From positions 25,060,684 through 25,124,683 of the forward strand of contig CAIIXF020000012.1 in NCBI GenBank assembly GCA_903813345.2: a stretch of 64,000 bases of DNA. The letters are read 5' to 3'. Below, piece by piece: positions 52,201 to 63,641 of this stretch. Position numbers and translations under genes: made by a program. Under the pieces are notes generated by a model, which ran no database searches, was not told the DNA's origin, and worked only from the letters and a program-made list of their open reading frames with translations. Source of the DNA: Owenia fusiformis. Taxonomy: Eukaryota; Annelida; Polychaeta; Sabellida; Oweniidae. Each line of letters opens with the position of its first letter. Position 1 is the first letter of the stretch.

Positions 52201-55200
52201 CAGTGCCAGAAATGTCCAATCTCTAACTTATATGGTTACCATGGAAACAGTATTTATATCTCAAAATCTTCTCAATTTGACCTCCTCCAAAATATCTCCC
52301 CTAGCCCTCAAAGTGAAATATTTGCAAATTTGTTTGGATTTTGTGGCTGCAACTTTGTCAAAAGTTGTATAAATATGTATATATTCACACGAAAGCACTA
52401 AAAAGTTGATATAATGCTCCAATAAATCAATAATATCTATCAAATATAGTCACACACACCTACTTTTAGGGAAAAGTGGGCGTGGCACTTTTTGGAACTT
52501 GTGTAATTGTTGCAGCATTAAATGAAAAATACATATTACACTAACAATAATTGACATTTAGTTATCATTTACTAACATTGTGTAACATTGTAATATGTTC
52601 ATTATCATTATTAGATACTTAAATTATTTTATGTAAGTGTTATCATGAACTTTCCTTTTATCCCTATACCATACAAGGTGGGCATCACCAATGGTGTCAA
52701 ACTAACTTTTCTGTTTAACTTATTTTTTACCATAGACAAGGGAAAAAGCTTTACTTGAAATCGTGACCTCATTAGGTGCTATGTATATGGATAGATGGAT
52801 TGATACTAGTCGGTACATGGCAGCACTTGTGCTAGTTGGGCTAGATACAAGTATTTACCATTGACTTGACATGTGTCACTTAGTCTATTGATTTACCATA
52901 TTCGTTCTGTTGGATTAAAGTAAAACTGCATTTGCATTGAATTTGATGATGTTCAGATTGTGTTTGAAACTTGATGATAATCAGAAGTGTTTGAAACTGG
53001 ATGTTGTTCAGATTGTGTACACATGAACTTTAATAGGACCACTGAAACAATAAGTCAATGTTTAAGATTCTTTAAAATCATCTCAATGAGAATTTAGCCT
53101 GTTAACCTATAGTTAAACTACACTTCAGCAAGATTTCGAAGCTATATAGCAAATCTCATAATTTGCAACTTTTTCATTATTTGATAATTTAACCCATTAT
53201 TCTTTATTGCTGATTTAAAAATTGCAAGGAATTCAAATGACCTAGGGAAGCCAGTGATATGAATTGGCCTTATTCATTGAGTTACATTAAAATGGAAATT
53301 GTGAAGAACAAGAGAACTGTTCCACGGCTTCACAGGAAATATGGAAGCAAAGTCAACAAGGGATGTGGGAACTAGGCTGTTAACATATAGAGATTTAGAA
53401 CTCTCCAGGGAAGTGTCTCTATTTGGTATAAAATACACAGGTCTATTCATGCACACCATTTTAAATATGAATCAAAATTAGTGATATCCATGTTTCTGGT
53501 GAAAGCATTACCATTTTAGATTTGATTGAACAAATTGAATCAGAGGCAATTTTTAAATTTCGATATATTAAAAGAGGCTCTCTTGGTTAGATGGGAGAAT
53601 TAGCTGCATGTTAAAGGTGCCGCTTTGTTCAGTTTATAACAAAATTGATATTAAGCCCGAAACAGTAAGAAATGTTAAGCAAATATTTCATTCTATGGAG
53701 GGCAATACCTGTTCATCTTTCAATGATTTTTCCAATATGTATTGCCCGCAGCCCGTAGGGCGATGGTAATACATGTTGCAAAAATCATTGAAAGTGCAGT
53801 TGTCAGAATCCCCAGGCGGGCAATACGCTGGACAATACGTCTTTTAAATATGGAAATAATTCAGGGAGCTGTGAAATACGCTGGTATTTTTAGTCACATG
53901 GTTCTGAATTAGCCAATCAAATCACACGATTTATAGCAATGATGCAATAATTAGTGCCACTTCCATGAACACCCGTTTTGTAGAATAAGATTCTGATTCT
54001 CGTATTTGGTATATATATGAATTAGACAAAGGCAAATCCAGTCGAACATCTTGTTGAGCATCAAACAAAGGTACAAGCTATATATCATTTCTCAAAATGG
54101 CCACTTTACTGAAGAAATTGTCAAAAGATTATATGTATCATGTTTTAATGTATTTACGTTTAAATATAGCTGTCTTAATAAGTACACATGATGAAAATAC
54201 AGGCACAAACAAAATGCATACTTTCTGAAACCCTGCGTTTGGATATTGATAAATTGAATGATATTGGCTAAAAACTTTTGTCAGAATTGAAACAATATTT
54301 CCCCAAGAAAAGTCAACATTTCAAAACAACAGCAATCCTATTTAGATGTTTACTTGACAGTATGGAAAATTGGGGAAGCCTGACAGAGAATCATAACAGA
54401 TTTGATAAAGAAAATGGAGTTTTGGTGTGGGAGGGGGGGGGGGGGGCGTGTAATTGTATACTTGTTTATAAAATTGATAAAATGACATATTCTAGACAAG
54501 GATAGGCATTTGCCATAATAAACTATGAGAGATAATGACTCATAAACTTACACAATGGAGATTTGGGGTTAGTAATATGGAACATACGTTATATGGAAAC
54601 TGTTACCTTATAAGATCTTGTCCAGTATTTCAGTCATACCTGATTATAAAGGACCATTGATGTTACAGCATCAGGGCATATTACATGTAATATTTAATCA
54701 TGACCATCATTTCTACTGTGCCAAAATCATTCAACCAATTCAAAGATGGAATACGAGAACAAGATTTCTTATTTTAGGTTATATTCATATGTCTAATAAT
54801 TAGAGGTTATGTCACTACCGTGGCATATGTGCCACGATAGTGACATAAACGATTTATAACATACCTATGATGATGTAGACTGGTCAGAGAGTACCGTTTT
54901 CTTATAGAATTGACAAACAAATGGTTTGAAAATGATTGAAATGAGTTTAGAAAAATTGCTCGCGCAGTTTTACCTTCGATTGATTGGTTATGACGTCAGC
55001 GCCTTAACCAATCAGAAAGTTAGCGGGCGCGGGCTTTTCAAAACTTATATTGGCCCGCTGTCTTGTGTACACTTTGCACTATACATCATCATAGGTATGT
55101 TATAATATTTGATATTAAACATATTAACTTTTATTGTTTTTATACACTAAACAGATTTGTTTAGATATTATTTTAAGTTTTAACATAACAAACCACTTTC

Positions 55201-58200
55201 CAGGTTGAAGGAATCACTAAAGGTACAGCATTTCAGATATGTGTAAATTGTTTATATTTAATTCATTATTTTGTGAAATACTATGTTGACCATGAGTCAA
55301 TGGATGCATTATGTAATCTCTGCAAAATGATGCACAATGCAATTCATACATGGAATAATTTATTTTGCCATATTGGAATCAAGTATTTTCGTTAATCCAT
55401 TGGATAGATCATGCATTACCTGATGTTGATAATAGAATCAGTTAGTCAATTGTAAGACACCATTTATCCGAGAAAATCTTAGTTATGTATTAAGGCAGGG
55501 CATAACATTTCACATATCATTTATTCATGTTTACTACATCTATGGTTCCAGTGTCATTTAAGCCTGATTTGGTGCAAATGTCAAAGCATAACATCAACTC
55601 TAAAGTAGTTTAATTCAATCAAAATCGACAATTACTGTCCGCCATCTTAGATGCGAAGGTTACGGCCGTTACCTTCGCTTGGTACTGATCAGTGTCGGTC
55701 CATTACTTTTCAATTGCATAAAATGGCTCTAACCCTGACAAATGTATTAATCAATTTTAACTCATAGCTCTTGATCAATGAAACTATTTATATTCTAAGT
55801 TCAAGTCAATGAATACGACTTTGACAAGCCAAAAAGACTAAGGACCTCTAGGACTTAAAAGTTAATTTGACCATTAATGACCTATGATAGGGAAGGGTCA
55901 TGATAACACTTATATAAAATATTTAAAGTATCTAATAATGATAATGAACATACTACAATGTTATACAATGTTAGTAGATGCTAATTAAATGTCAATTGTT
56001 GTTAGTGTAATAAGTATTTTTCATTTAATGCTGCAACAATTACACAAGTACCAAAAAGTGCCACGCCCACTTTTCCCTAAAAGCAGTTGTGTGTGACTAC
56101 ATTTGATATATATTATTAATCTATGAGATCATTAAATCAAGTTTTTAGTGCTTTAGTGTGAATACATACATATTAATTCAACTTTTGACAAAGTTGCAGC
56201 CACAAAATCCAAACAGATTTGCAAATATTTCACTTTGAGAACTTAAGGACACATTTGGGACGGGGTCAAATTGAGAAGATTGTGAGATATAAATACTGTT
56301 TCCATGGTAACCATATAAGTCAGAGATTGGAAATTTCTGTCACTGACTTACCATGGCATGCCCTACCCACTATAAAACGATGAATATCTGATATGCATTA
56401 GTATTATTTTAATTGGGTGGTATTAAAGTACCCCCAAGGTTTTGTTGGGGTAGGGGTATAAATTGGCCTGAGGGCCTTCTGCCACCCCTACATAAAGTCC
56501 AACTACCCAGAAAGTGTCTATTATAATCATACAAATTGTTTGAAATATGTTGGAATGTGTGACCTTCCATGAAAAGCAGGATCCATTTCTAGAGCACTTC
56601 TACAGAATAGTCCACAGTCTAATTGTATATAATAATAATTTACACAATGTCCATAGCCTTTAGGCTTTAATCATAATGATATGTCACATCTTGCCTTAGT
56701 TAATGAATATGCAGTTCGAACAGATTCAACAGATATATTATATCCAATATTTAATAAAACAATAGTACAATAACGTCATTTCGAAGGGCAATATGGTGAA
56801 ATGTTGGACCGAGGGCCGAATATTTCACTATATTGCCCGCAGAAATGACGTTATTATTAGTATTATTACCACCGTTAATGACCAGGACTGAAACAGCAAG
56901 AAAATCTTACGCAATGAACGATGGGAAAATTACCGGGCGTTAAACGCATTCTTGACCGGCTATATTGACCGCCACTATGACGTCACATATTGCTCATGTC
57001 GATATAGTAAAATGAATGCCTTCTAAGAAACTAGCACTAAAACCCATAGAACTGGCCCGGCAAGGTGGTAATAATTAATTTTCACATACACATTGTATGC
57101 AGCGTTAAAAACATGCGAGTTTCATGTTGTCAAACGTATGGAGGAAATTGTGAGTTGTTGATTATTTTACAGATACACTTGGACCTACAAAACACTGCCA
57201 AGTTGCCACGATTCAGAATCAACTGAAGAGCCCGTGGCAAAAACCTTGAAGTCAAATCTCGGTATATTATTAACACACTTCCTTTCCATGACATCTATAA
57301 AAACTCAGCTGATCTTCAAAGCATGATTTTGTACTTTCAACTGTCTGTAAGAAACAGATTCAAATTTTAGAAGACCCATGATCCACGCACTGGTCCTAAT
57401 AAATATCATTAAATCTTCGCTCGGAAGTTTAAGTTGTCACTCGTTATTTTTTTGTGACTGAAGGCCCTTAGAATTTGCCTGCTCATCACCCTATTTCCTG
57501 ATTTTGAGAGAATATGTCTTGAGAAACTATAAAAGGTCAGTGAGGCAAATTAGAAGGTGGTGTCAAATTATTACAAAGGCTGCATTGATTTTGAACTGTG
57601 AAGCGCAGACATGACTTCAAAATCACCAAAACCTCCAAGCTTTAGTTACAAAGGATGTGTCTGGATATATGCCCTTTTGGTCCCCCAGTCAAATGTATGT
57701 GAAATATGGTTTTTATTACTGTTGTCCTAGTTATATTTGATAAGTATATTTACTTTTTCACGAGTTTTGACGCATAACTAACCCCCTGCTGAGAGTCAGA
57801 ATAAGTATAATATAAGAATAAGGTTTGTTTTGTATTAAGTATAAAAAATGAGAAAATTCAGTGAAAAAAAATTCTGAAAATTTTCTGATTTTTTTCACTA
57901 AATTTTCTTGTTTTTTATACACCTTATCAAAACATTCTTCTCACAAGTCTTTTCTAGGCACATAAGTGCACTCTTTGTGCAAAACTGGAAGATATAGACA
58001 ATGAAGGGAAGGAGTGATTCTTGTTTGAAAAATAACATGTGACTCAATTGAGGAATGCAGAAAATTTCCCATCATGCACCCTGACCTTAAGGATCAATTT
58101 TTTTTTCAAATTTTTGAATTTCCCGCCAGTTTAATTTGAAGGGGGAAAAACAAGATGGCTGCCATTTGATGTAAGAAATATCAAAAAAAGTTGCTTCACT

Positions 58201-61200
58201 TTTAGTTTTCACAATGAGCACAGTTTTCCGGTTTAGTTTTTTTGGCTGATTCTGACTTTTCATCACCAGGGTCATGTATAGAGATTATAAAATCGAAACC
58301 AAAATGTTGTGCTCAGCATGAATTTAGCTGAAATATGTGTAACTTCACCAACATAATTGAAGTCTCAAAACTGGATGCTCAGTACCTTTGAGTGACTATA
58401 ATCTCTTGATTACCCAGATAATCACCAATTTACTTATCCAGAAATACCATTCAATGTCTATACAAAGAAAATAAGCAATGTTTTGGAGGATATGTTTCAA
58501 ACTTTTGTAAAAATAATTCATTTAATATTTGCCATTGATTTTTGTTCAATTCTGACAAAGTGATATGCACTGTCTTTGATGCCAATATTCTTCACCAATT
58601 GTGATACAAATTGATATTTTTGTAATCTCAGAAGAAGGATAAGATATTGAAGTTTAATAATATGTGTGACTGAGTTGGTTTTTCAGACATTACAATTTTC
58701 AATATTTTCTAAGTCGATACCCAGACTCATTCCCAGACTCATCCTTTTAATGTTGTTCATATACAGACCATTACAGGATGGATCAAGACACGTCCACATT
58801 TTTTATATTTTTTAACTTTTTCAATGGCAATGAAAACATTAATTATACAATCGTTTCCAAAATATTGCACATGCCAAGTGAAACACTGTGATTTTATATT
58901 TCCAGGGGTGTTAGACCTAGGAGGGGTTACAGGGAATTGCTATTATACAGGAGTTTATACGTGTAATGCTATAAATATACACAACAGAGGAATTGTGTCG
59001 TCTGAAGTCACTCTAATGTCAAACGAAACTGGTAAGCATTGTTCAAAAAACTTGTGGTTATCTATTTTTTTGTTTTCAGTAGCACGAAGAAGACTATTGT
59101 CGAAAATAAAAAGTGTCATTGTAATTTCTGTTAAATATGGTGAACGCCGAAGAAGGATTATCTCTCAGGATCGAAACTCGATATTTTCCAACAATGAAAA
59201 CGTCGAAATGTCGTTTTTTCTGAAGTAATAACCGACTATGAATTCAAAATGAACAGTTCAAAAGATTCAAACCAATATCTCGATCATTTCTTGTGAATTT
59301 TGGAATTTTTCGTCAGGAAATAAGACCGAAATTCACGATTCAAATGTTGAAATGAACAAATGGCGGCTGTTTCAACTCAAATGATATATCATGACATGCC
59401 CATATATGGGACAGAATATAAATGTTGCATTCTGGGAGCCAATCCTCCTTGGTGAAAACACGGCATTGAATAAACGCAACCGAAATACACGACGTCCCTT
59501 CAACAGAGTGTCCCCGATCACTTATCAAAGCCTGTTCGTGATTAGTGATTTAAGAGAAATGATCAAAGCCATACATTTCTAAATTATTGTAACTGAGCTA
59601 CACAATTATGGTTCAAACATTGGTGGGCCTTTTACCCCCGAATGAACAGTCACCAAATAACAGTAACACAATGCGGACTACTAGACAGATCCACAGGCCT
59701 AGGAACATGGGTTAATCCCCCACACTCACTGTGTACCATCTTTTTTTATAAAGTACGGTACACAATGAATGTAGGGGGGGGGGGGGGGGTCTTAAGACCT
59801 GAGAAAAAAAAATCGCATGTTAAGACTTTGGGTTATTTGAGGAGCGACATTTGCTGGAAAGTGAAGATAGACGAGTTCATTTGTTTTACTCTTTGAAGAG
59901 ACTATATGATGTATGAGTGAATTGAATTATACTTGAAGCCCTCCAAAATGTGTTTTCCGTAGCCTCTATTTCTGTTTTATAGTTACTTGTGATACTTTAT
60001 CAACCTTCCCTGAAGTACACTTAGTCATATTCCATATTCGCTATATATATACAGGGTGGAGGAAAACAGTTGTTACATTTGTTAATTATACAATATTATT
60101 TTTCCTGAAGACTGATCTTTACATTTCATCATTATGACAAATGGTAGAAATCAGTCTAACTTTTGCCCTTAAGCCCCCTCTCCCATCTAGAGTTTTATCC
60201 CATATCGCATGTCCATACTGTTACGCGGTAAACACGATACAAAAATATGTCTTATTCCGCAACGAATATGGCATATTCACTTGCGGTGTATGCCAGATTC
60301 ACCTGCGGTATATGGCATACACACTAACCAATGAGAACGTGATACGGAAGTACGCAAATGTCAGTTGCATCGATTGAACGAACAAGTAAAACGTTATAAA
60401 TTATAATGATTACTGAATCAACAGTACTGTGTATGGAATATATTAACTCTGCAGATTTATCAGTCACCAATCTCGCGGAATGAAACTTACTCAATCAATC
60501 CAGGATTCATATATTAGTACCCGACGCACTAACTATACTGGTAATCCAGCGTAGTTTTACATTTAGAATCGATTCTCGCAACCAATCAAATCAAGGCTTT
60601 CTATATCAAGTTTTCACCTGCGGTATATGTCATATTCACCTGCGGTATATGGCATATTCTGCAGGTGAGTATCGGGTATTCACTGAAATCAATGTATCGC
60701 ATATTCACTGCGGAATATCGCATACTCACCTGCGGAATATGCCATACACCGCAGGTGAGTATGGCATATTCACCCGTATCACAAATACCGCGCAACCATG
60801 AATATATGCCATATACCGCGTAACACATACTCCTGGATCATCTTTTATCAACACTTGTTGCGAGTTAAAGATATCATATACCAGATATACGAGTTCTACA
60901 TGTACAGGTGCGTCAATATGTATACGTGAACTTCATGACGTAGTCGCGATTGGCTGGGGAGTCGTTTGCTCATTGGTAGTCACTAGTACCATAGGCTTTC
61001 TATCATGCTGGGTCTACAAACTGCGCAAGGAGAACAAACGCCTGAAGAAGAATGACTACTCATTAGACAATCGGTACGTGCCTCTATGTCGTACCCATTA
61101 ATTTATTACATAAGTAATATACAGGGTGGGCCAAAAAACAATACGCAAGTTTAAGGATGAATATCATATGATATAACGTTAAACCATGCCAGAGATAAAT

Positions 61201-63641
61201 CATGTAATGACAATATGACACCATCTGATTGAAATACCGTTGTTTTCATGTGGAGTCGGAGGCTAAAATTGACACCAGGGGTGTCATGAGCTACCAAAAA
61301 ATTATTCACTGTGGATTTACAAATTGTGAAAAATGGAGTTTGAACTTTAGCACCCTCAAAAGAGGTACATTTATACAAGGATAGTGCAAAATTCAGCAAT
61401 AATACTTATTTATTTTTAATACATTATTAATTGTGTATTTCTCTTAAATTAATTTATGACGATTCAGTCAAGCATATTGAGTGCAGCTGTGACTGCAATA
61501 TGGAGGGAAATTTGGGAATTTTCATTTTTTGATTTTTGGTCGCTCACTGCAACCCTGGTGTCAAACTCCACGAGAAAACAAAGGTTTTTCAATTGGATGG
61601 TGTCATTTTGTTAGGTAATGTTTTACCTTTAAAATGATATATAATACATGGCATGGTTTAACATACACTCCCCTCCCTAAGTTTGGCAACCTTAGCTCCG
61701 CCATTAAACTACGTGTTAAAGCCTCTTTACGTTTGAATTTTTATTTACTTAACCTGCGATGAAATAACTTAAAATATTGATGGAAACAAAACTTGACCTT
61801 ATTTCCAATACCTCCAAATTTTCTCAATTTTTCCCCTCAATTACAATAGGTCGAAAATTGATGATGAATTTTTAAAATCGTCATTCCCATGTAAACCAAA
61901 GCGAAACTGTGGGTTCGGGGTAAATCAGAAATCAGGATATCCATTCAGTAAAAGATTCAGCAAAACATATTTTCATATAGAAAATTGAATTGCCTAACTT
62001 TTTGTGCACCAAGTGTTTAGTTTACTTGATGAGTACTAAAGTTACAGAGCAAAAAAAAAAAGTTACATAGCATCAAAGTCATTTTTGAAAATCATTTTGC
62101 GGCCCCTGTGTTATTAGCTCACATGGTGATCTTTCGCAATCACTCACTTGTCCGTCTGTCTGTCCGTCCGTCCGTCTGTCAACAATAGTGGCACATTTTA
62201 AAACCTCTGTCGATAGGATTCCTGTTTTAAGTTATTTCTGTTCAACATCAATATAGAAAACTCCCCTATGACACCTTGTTCAAAAGCTCGGATATTTTCA
62301 AAATTGCCGCCATTTTTGTCTCGTGAAATTCACTTTTTGACCCATTTCCTAGCTTTACAAATAAGTTTAAAATTAGTTACATTTTTTATTTGTATCTTCC
62401 TGCTTCTATCTCTGTTGAATGGTCACTGAGTCTCAGTTCTTATTTTATATAGCACTCATATAATGGTTGACATGAATGCTTCTGACATTCAAAGTCAAAG
62501 TGTCGAATACGAAGAAGTTCAACCGATCTTCGACACAGGCTCCCAGGTCCATGAAAACGACGTGCAAAATGTGAGTAATTAAATTTTTAAGTATCCTTTA
62601 AGTATCGTTAATAAACATCGTTTCTGAATTATCTCAAGGCTTTGTCAATATAATCTCCGACCGTAAGTAAAAATTATGATTGCAGTTGGTTGTTGACTTT
62701 TTATAATTTTAGTCAATACATATTTTGACTCAGGCCTTTATAAGTTAAATTTAGATCAGTCATTTAAATTCGTGAATGTTTCATGTTTTTATCGAATTTT
62801 CTATCCTAAAATCTTATCTGAAGTTTTGATATATGCCAACTGCTGTTTGATAATTTACAACAATTCCTCATAATAGTAACTTATACTAACACAATCATAA
62901 TATTGCCAAACTTTTAAATATGAATTCTTTTTTTGTGTACTATCCAAGGATGTGATATTGTTTACCCTGTGTCTTTTTAACGAATGTCTGATTTAGCTCA
63001 ACACACGTGTGAGAGAGTACCCAATGGAAGTAATTGACATTGGGGCGACACTAGGCGCAGGAGAATTCGGAGTTGTTAAGCTAGTGAACGTGAGCGACCC
63101 AAGATATGCCCCATTTACGGCCGCTGCAAAGATCTTAATGGGTAAAAATTGGATTGCTTAGGCCTCACTTCATTACATGTTGACCTTCGAGATTTTTTTT
63201 TTATTATGTAAGCACGTTTGAAGCGGATGATACGAATATTAAGGCCTAAATATTCGTATGGTATCATTTTCATATATAATATGCGTATACAATACCCATG
63301 ATACTTGTCACTATACCCTCCTGGCTAAGGCCCAACCCATCAACTATTTTCCCAACCACTGCTTGAGTGATAATTAAGACACTACCGTTGAACAACTGTT
63401 GGACAACTGTTGATTTTCCCTATTGTACATCTATTTTATCAAGGAACAAACAAACAAATAGGCTAAATAAATACTTTAAAAAGCAATCATTATCAATTAT
63501 ATAATTGACTGCCAATTTTGATTTTGACAGATAATGCGTCCGATGACGACCATCAGTCTTTACTCCGTGAACTTGATCTGATGAAGCAGCTACCAAGACA
63601 CGACAATGTTATAGAACTTCTGGGTTTCTCAAAATACAATG
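43225..63641 (+). CDS. Ig-domain receptor tyrosine kinase, 11 exons seen, 3' part beyond the window
   Basis: Coding exons: 43225-43291, 46707-47012, 50232-50441, 51177-51299, 51770-51890, 57173-57261, 58906-59031, 60908-61073, 62453-62570, 62997-63141, 63531-63641. Phases agree at every junction, giving 527 residues so far. Residues 1-22 are a signal peptide (core ILKVLILAVSTTG). Ig1 is at about 30-123 (VLKCTVST, ISWSVDG, DDGGKYACYQ). A second Ig-like region at about 130-235 has SLVCAVDF and FAWEFNGKPI. A third at about 240-345 has VTLNCASKGNPAPRYTW and GVYTCNAIN. The transmembrane helix is at 359-384, followed by KLRKENKRLKK. The kinase domain starts near 455 with the G-loop GAGEFGVV (462-469), AAAKILM (K487) and LLRELDLMK (E504). 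The layout resembles FGFR/VEGFR-class receptors, but the family is not resolved. It should bind a ligand outside and phosphorylate tyrosines inside. Confidence 0.88.
43328..44073. mobile_element. Foldback element in kinase-gene intron 1
   Basis: The arms share TTATTTTTTCGTG(G/A)AGCC, GTTTGGGC, GGTAGACGTT and AATTGACGTAATTCATGACT in inverse orientation. The centre is near 43715 and the boundaries are approximate. It starts about 40 bases after exon 1. Confidence 0.6.
44414..46399. mobile_element. 2-kb terminal-inverted-repeat element in kinase-gene intron 1
   Basis: The ends ACCCAAACGCTCTCACATGC and GCATGTAAGAGCGTTTGGGT are inverted repeats; the arms go on to CGGAGCGTTTCATT. The sub-terminal word GGAGCGTTTC / GAAACGCTCC recurs inside at about 45530, 45900, 45930 and 46340. 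No transposase frame. It contains another element at 44571-45281. Confidence 0.7.
44571..45281. mobile_element. Element rich in short perfect dyads (AAAACGTTTT, AGACGTCT, AGAGCTCT)
   Basis: The ends share ATTTACACT near TTAGCCCAATT on the left and AGTGTAAATCCACCAATTA on the right. Both sides carry many self-complementary words: AAAACGTTTT, AGACGTCTTAG, AGAGCTCTTAGC. The element sits inside the 2-kb element. Boundaries are approximate. Confidence 0.6.
47240..47397. mobile_element. Half of an AGTCACATTTG-family element
   Basis: Shares ATACGCCGTACGGAGGCCGC and CTACGCTCGCCGCAGAAAT with the complete copy at 47629-48132, and ends GTGACTGGGGTGTTA. The other half was not found, so it looks truncated. 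Confidence 0.55.
47411..47556. mobile_element. 146-bp palindromic MITE
   Basis: The ends AATGCCCTGGTCACGTTTGC and GCAAATGTGACCCAGGCATT are inverted repeats. The arms include GCTCCGAT and CGGCCGATTGA with a loop of about 30 AT-rich bases. Nearly the whole element can fold back. Confidence 0.75.
47629..48132. mobile_element. 504-bp MITE, complete AGTCACATTTG-family copy
   Basis: The ends TAACACCCCAGTCACATTT and AAATGTGACTGGGGTGTTA are perfect inverted repeats of 19 bases. The interior repeats TACGCTCGCCGCAGAAAT and CCTTGCGGTCT / GGCCGCAAGG words. Intron 2 of the kinase gene. Confidence 0.78.
48190..48450. mobile_element. Another AGTCACATTTG-family copy, right end uncertain
   Basis: Starts TACACCTCAGTCACATTTGT and carries the same CTACGCTCGCCTTGCGGTC and GGCGTATCC blocks. 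A matching right end was not clear before about 48450. Confidence 0.55.
48601..50166 (+). mobile_element. GTCACCACC-family element, copy 7, expanded by an internal satellite
   Basis: The left end AAGGCATTAACATGACAAAA with TGTCACCACC and the right end ACTTTTGGTGGTGACATAAA match the small copies elsewhere. Before the right end lie the usual TTGTTACAGACGCCGGACGC and CCAACCACC-type blocks. Between the ends, where other copies have about 100 bases, this copy has 1.5 kb of tandem repeat. The right end is 66 bases from the kinase exon at 50232. Confidence 0.75.
49080..50020. repeat. Tandem array of about 130-150 bp units with AGGTCA-type half-sites
   Basis: About seven units, each with TTTTTGACCTTTTTTGACC, TTGAGAAGGTCATTGAAGGT, CAAATCTAAAGTCAGATTTG and GAGAACATGTAGATGATTTT. 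AGGTCA or its complement TGACCT appears four or so times per unit, in direct and inverted arrangement. Any binding role is only inferred. Confidence 0.8.
50761..51000. mobile_element. Element of CACCTGCGG/ATATGGCATA palindromic words (partial)
   Basis: Begins TGCTACGCGGAATATGTCAT and repeats ATGCCATACTCACCTGCGG and its reverse several times. Related to the complete copy at 60220-60824. The right end is unclear. Confidence 0.6.
53718..53793. repeat. Hairpin with GTATTGCCCGC words
   Basis: TTTCAATGATTTTTCCAATA and the reverse ATTGAAAG / GCAAAAATCATTG enclose TATTGCCCGCAGCCCGTAGG and GGGCGATGGTAATA. Part of the middle of the 4.7-kb element. It shares ATTGCCCGCAG with the hairpin at 56769-56855. 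Confidence 0.55.
54809..54846. repeat. 38-bp near-perfect palindrome
   Basis: ATGTCACTACCGTGGCA and TGCCACGATAGTGACAT face each other around TATG with one mismatch. It stands just before the MITE at 54854. Confidence 0.8.
54854..55105. mobile_element. 252-bp MITE
   Basis: The ends TTATAACATACCTATGATGA and TCATCATAGGTATGTTATAA are perfect inverted repeats (24 bases in all). No coding capacity. Nested in the 4.7-kb element. Confidence 0.8.
56769..56855. repeat. 87-bp hairpin (AATAACGTCATTTCG arms)
   Basis: AATAACGTCATTTCG and the reverse GAAATGACGTTATT flank GGGCAATATGGTGAAAT and ATTTCACTATATTGCCC. A foldback-type small element. Confidence 0.7.
56863..57074. mobile_element. 212-bp inverted-repeat element
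   Basis: TTATTACCACC at the left and GGTGGTAATAA at the right are perfect inverted repeats. It directly follows the hairpin at 56769-56855 and ends about 100 bases before the kinase exon at 57173. Confidence 0.55.
57262..58905. other. Kinase-gene intron 6, little recognised
   Basis: One A/T-rich hairpin at about 57845-57915 (AGAAAATTCAGTGAAAAAAA with its reverse). No exon, RNA gene or bounded element was supported. Confidence 0.45.
60220..60824. mobile_element. 605-bp element with GTTACGCGGTA ends and ATATGGCATA/CACCTGCGG words
   Basis: The ends GTTACGCGGTA and TACCGCGTAAC are inverted repeats (with one or two extra matches outside). Inside, TTCACCTGCGGTATATGGCA and its reverse recur about eight times near both ends. 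Intron 7 of the kinase gene, ending about 80 bases before the transmembrane exon. Same family as 50761-51000. Confidence 0.72.
61121..61690. mobile_element. Mariner-like foldback (ACAGGGTGGGCCAAAAAAC end)
   Basis: The left end ACAGGGTGGGCCAAAAAAC after TAT resembles a common mariner-type terminus. The arms 61172-61290 and 61553-61660 share GTTAAACCATGCCA, ATGACACCATC, TTGTTTTC and GACACCAGGG in inverse orientation. The right end is decayed. A second such terminus without a partner lies at 60053 (ACAGGGTGGAGGAAAAC). Confidence 0.6.
62154..62182. repeat. GTCC/GTCTGTC microsatellite in a repeat-like context
   Basis: TGTCTGTCCGTCCGTCCGTC follows TTAGCTCACATGGTGATC. Such AGCTCAC-plus-CCGT stretches look like a dispersed repeat end, but I could not bound it. 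Confidence 0.45.

Larger units (their letters stand above)
51934..56622. mobile_element. 4.7-kb element with about 780-bp terminal inverted repeats
   Basis: The ends TTAGACTGTGGACTACTCT and AGAATAGTCCACAGTCTAA are inverted repeats. The arms (51934 to about 52715 and about 55845 to 56622) stay alike throughout, for example TTCCAACATATTTCAAAC, GCCTCTGCCACCCCTAC-like blocks, TGGTTACCATGGAAACAG and AAGTGGGCGTGGCACTTTTT with their reverses. A TA may be the duplicated target. The 3.1-kb middle has no recognisable transposase and holds further palindromes. It occupies most of kinase intron 5. Confidence 0.75.

Noticed and set aside
59150-59200. A second hammerhead-like motif (GAAGAAGG to GATCGAAAC)
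   Set aside because: The CTGA part is not kept and the bases between do not form a stem II.
59391-59582. Paired short frames on both strands near 59.4 kb
   Set aside because: No conserved content, and they lie within intron 7 between well supported kinase-gene exons.
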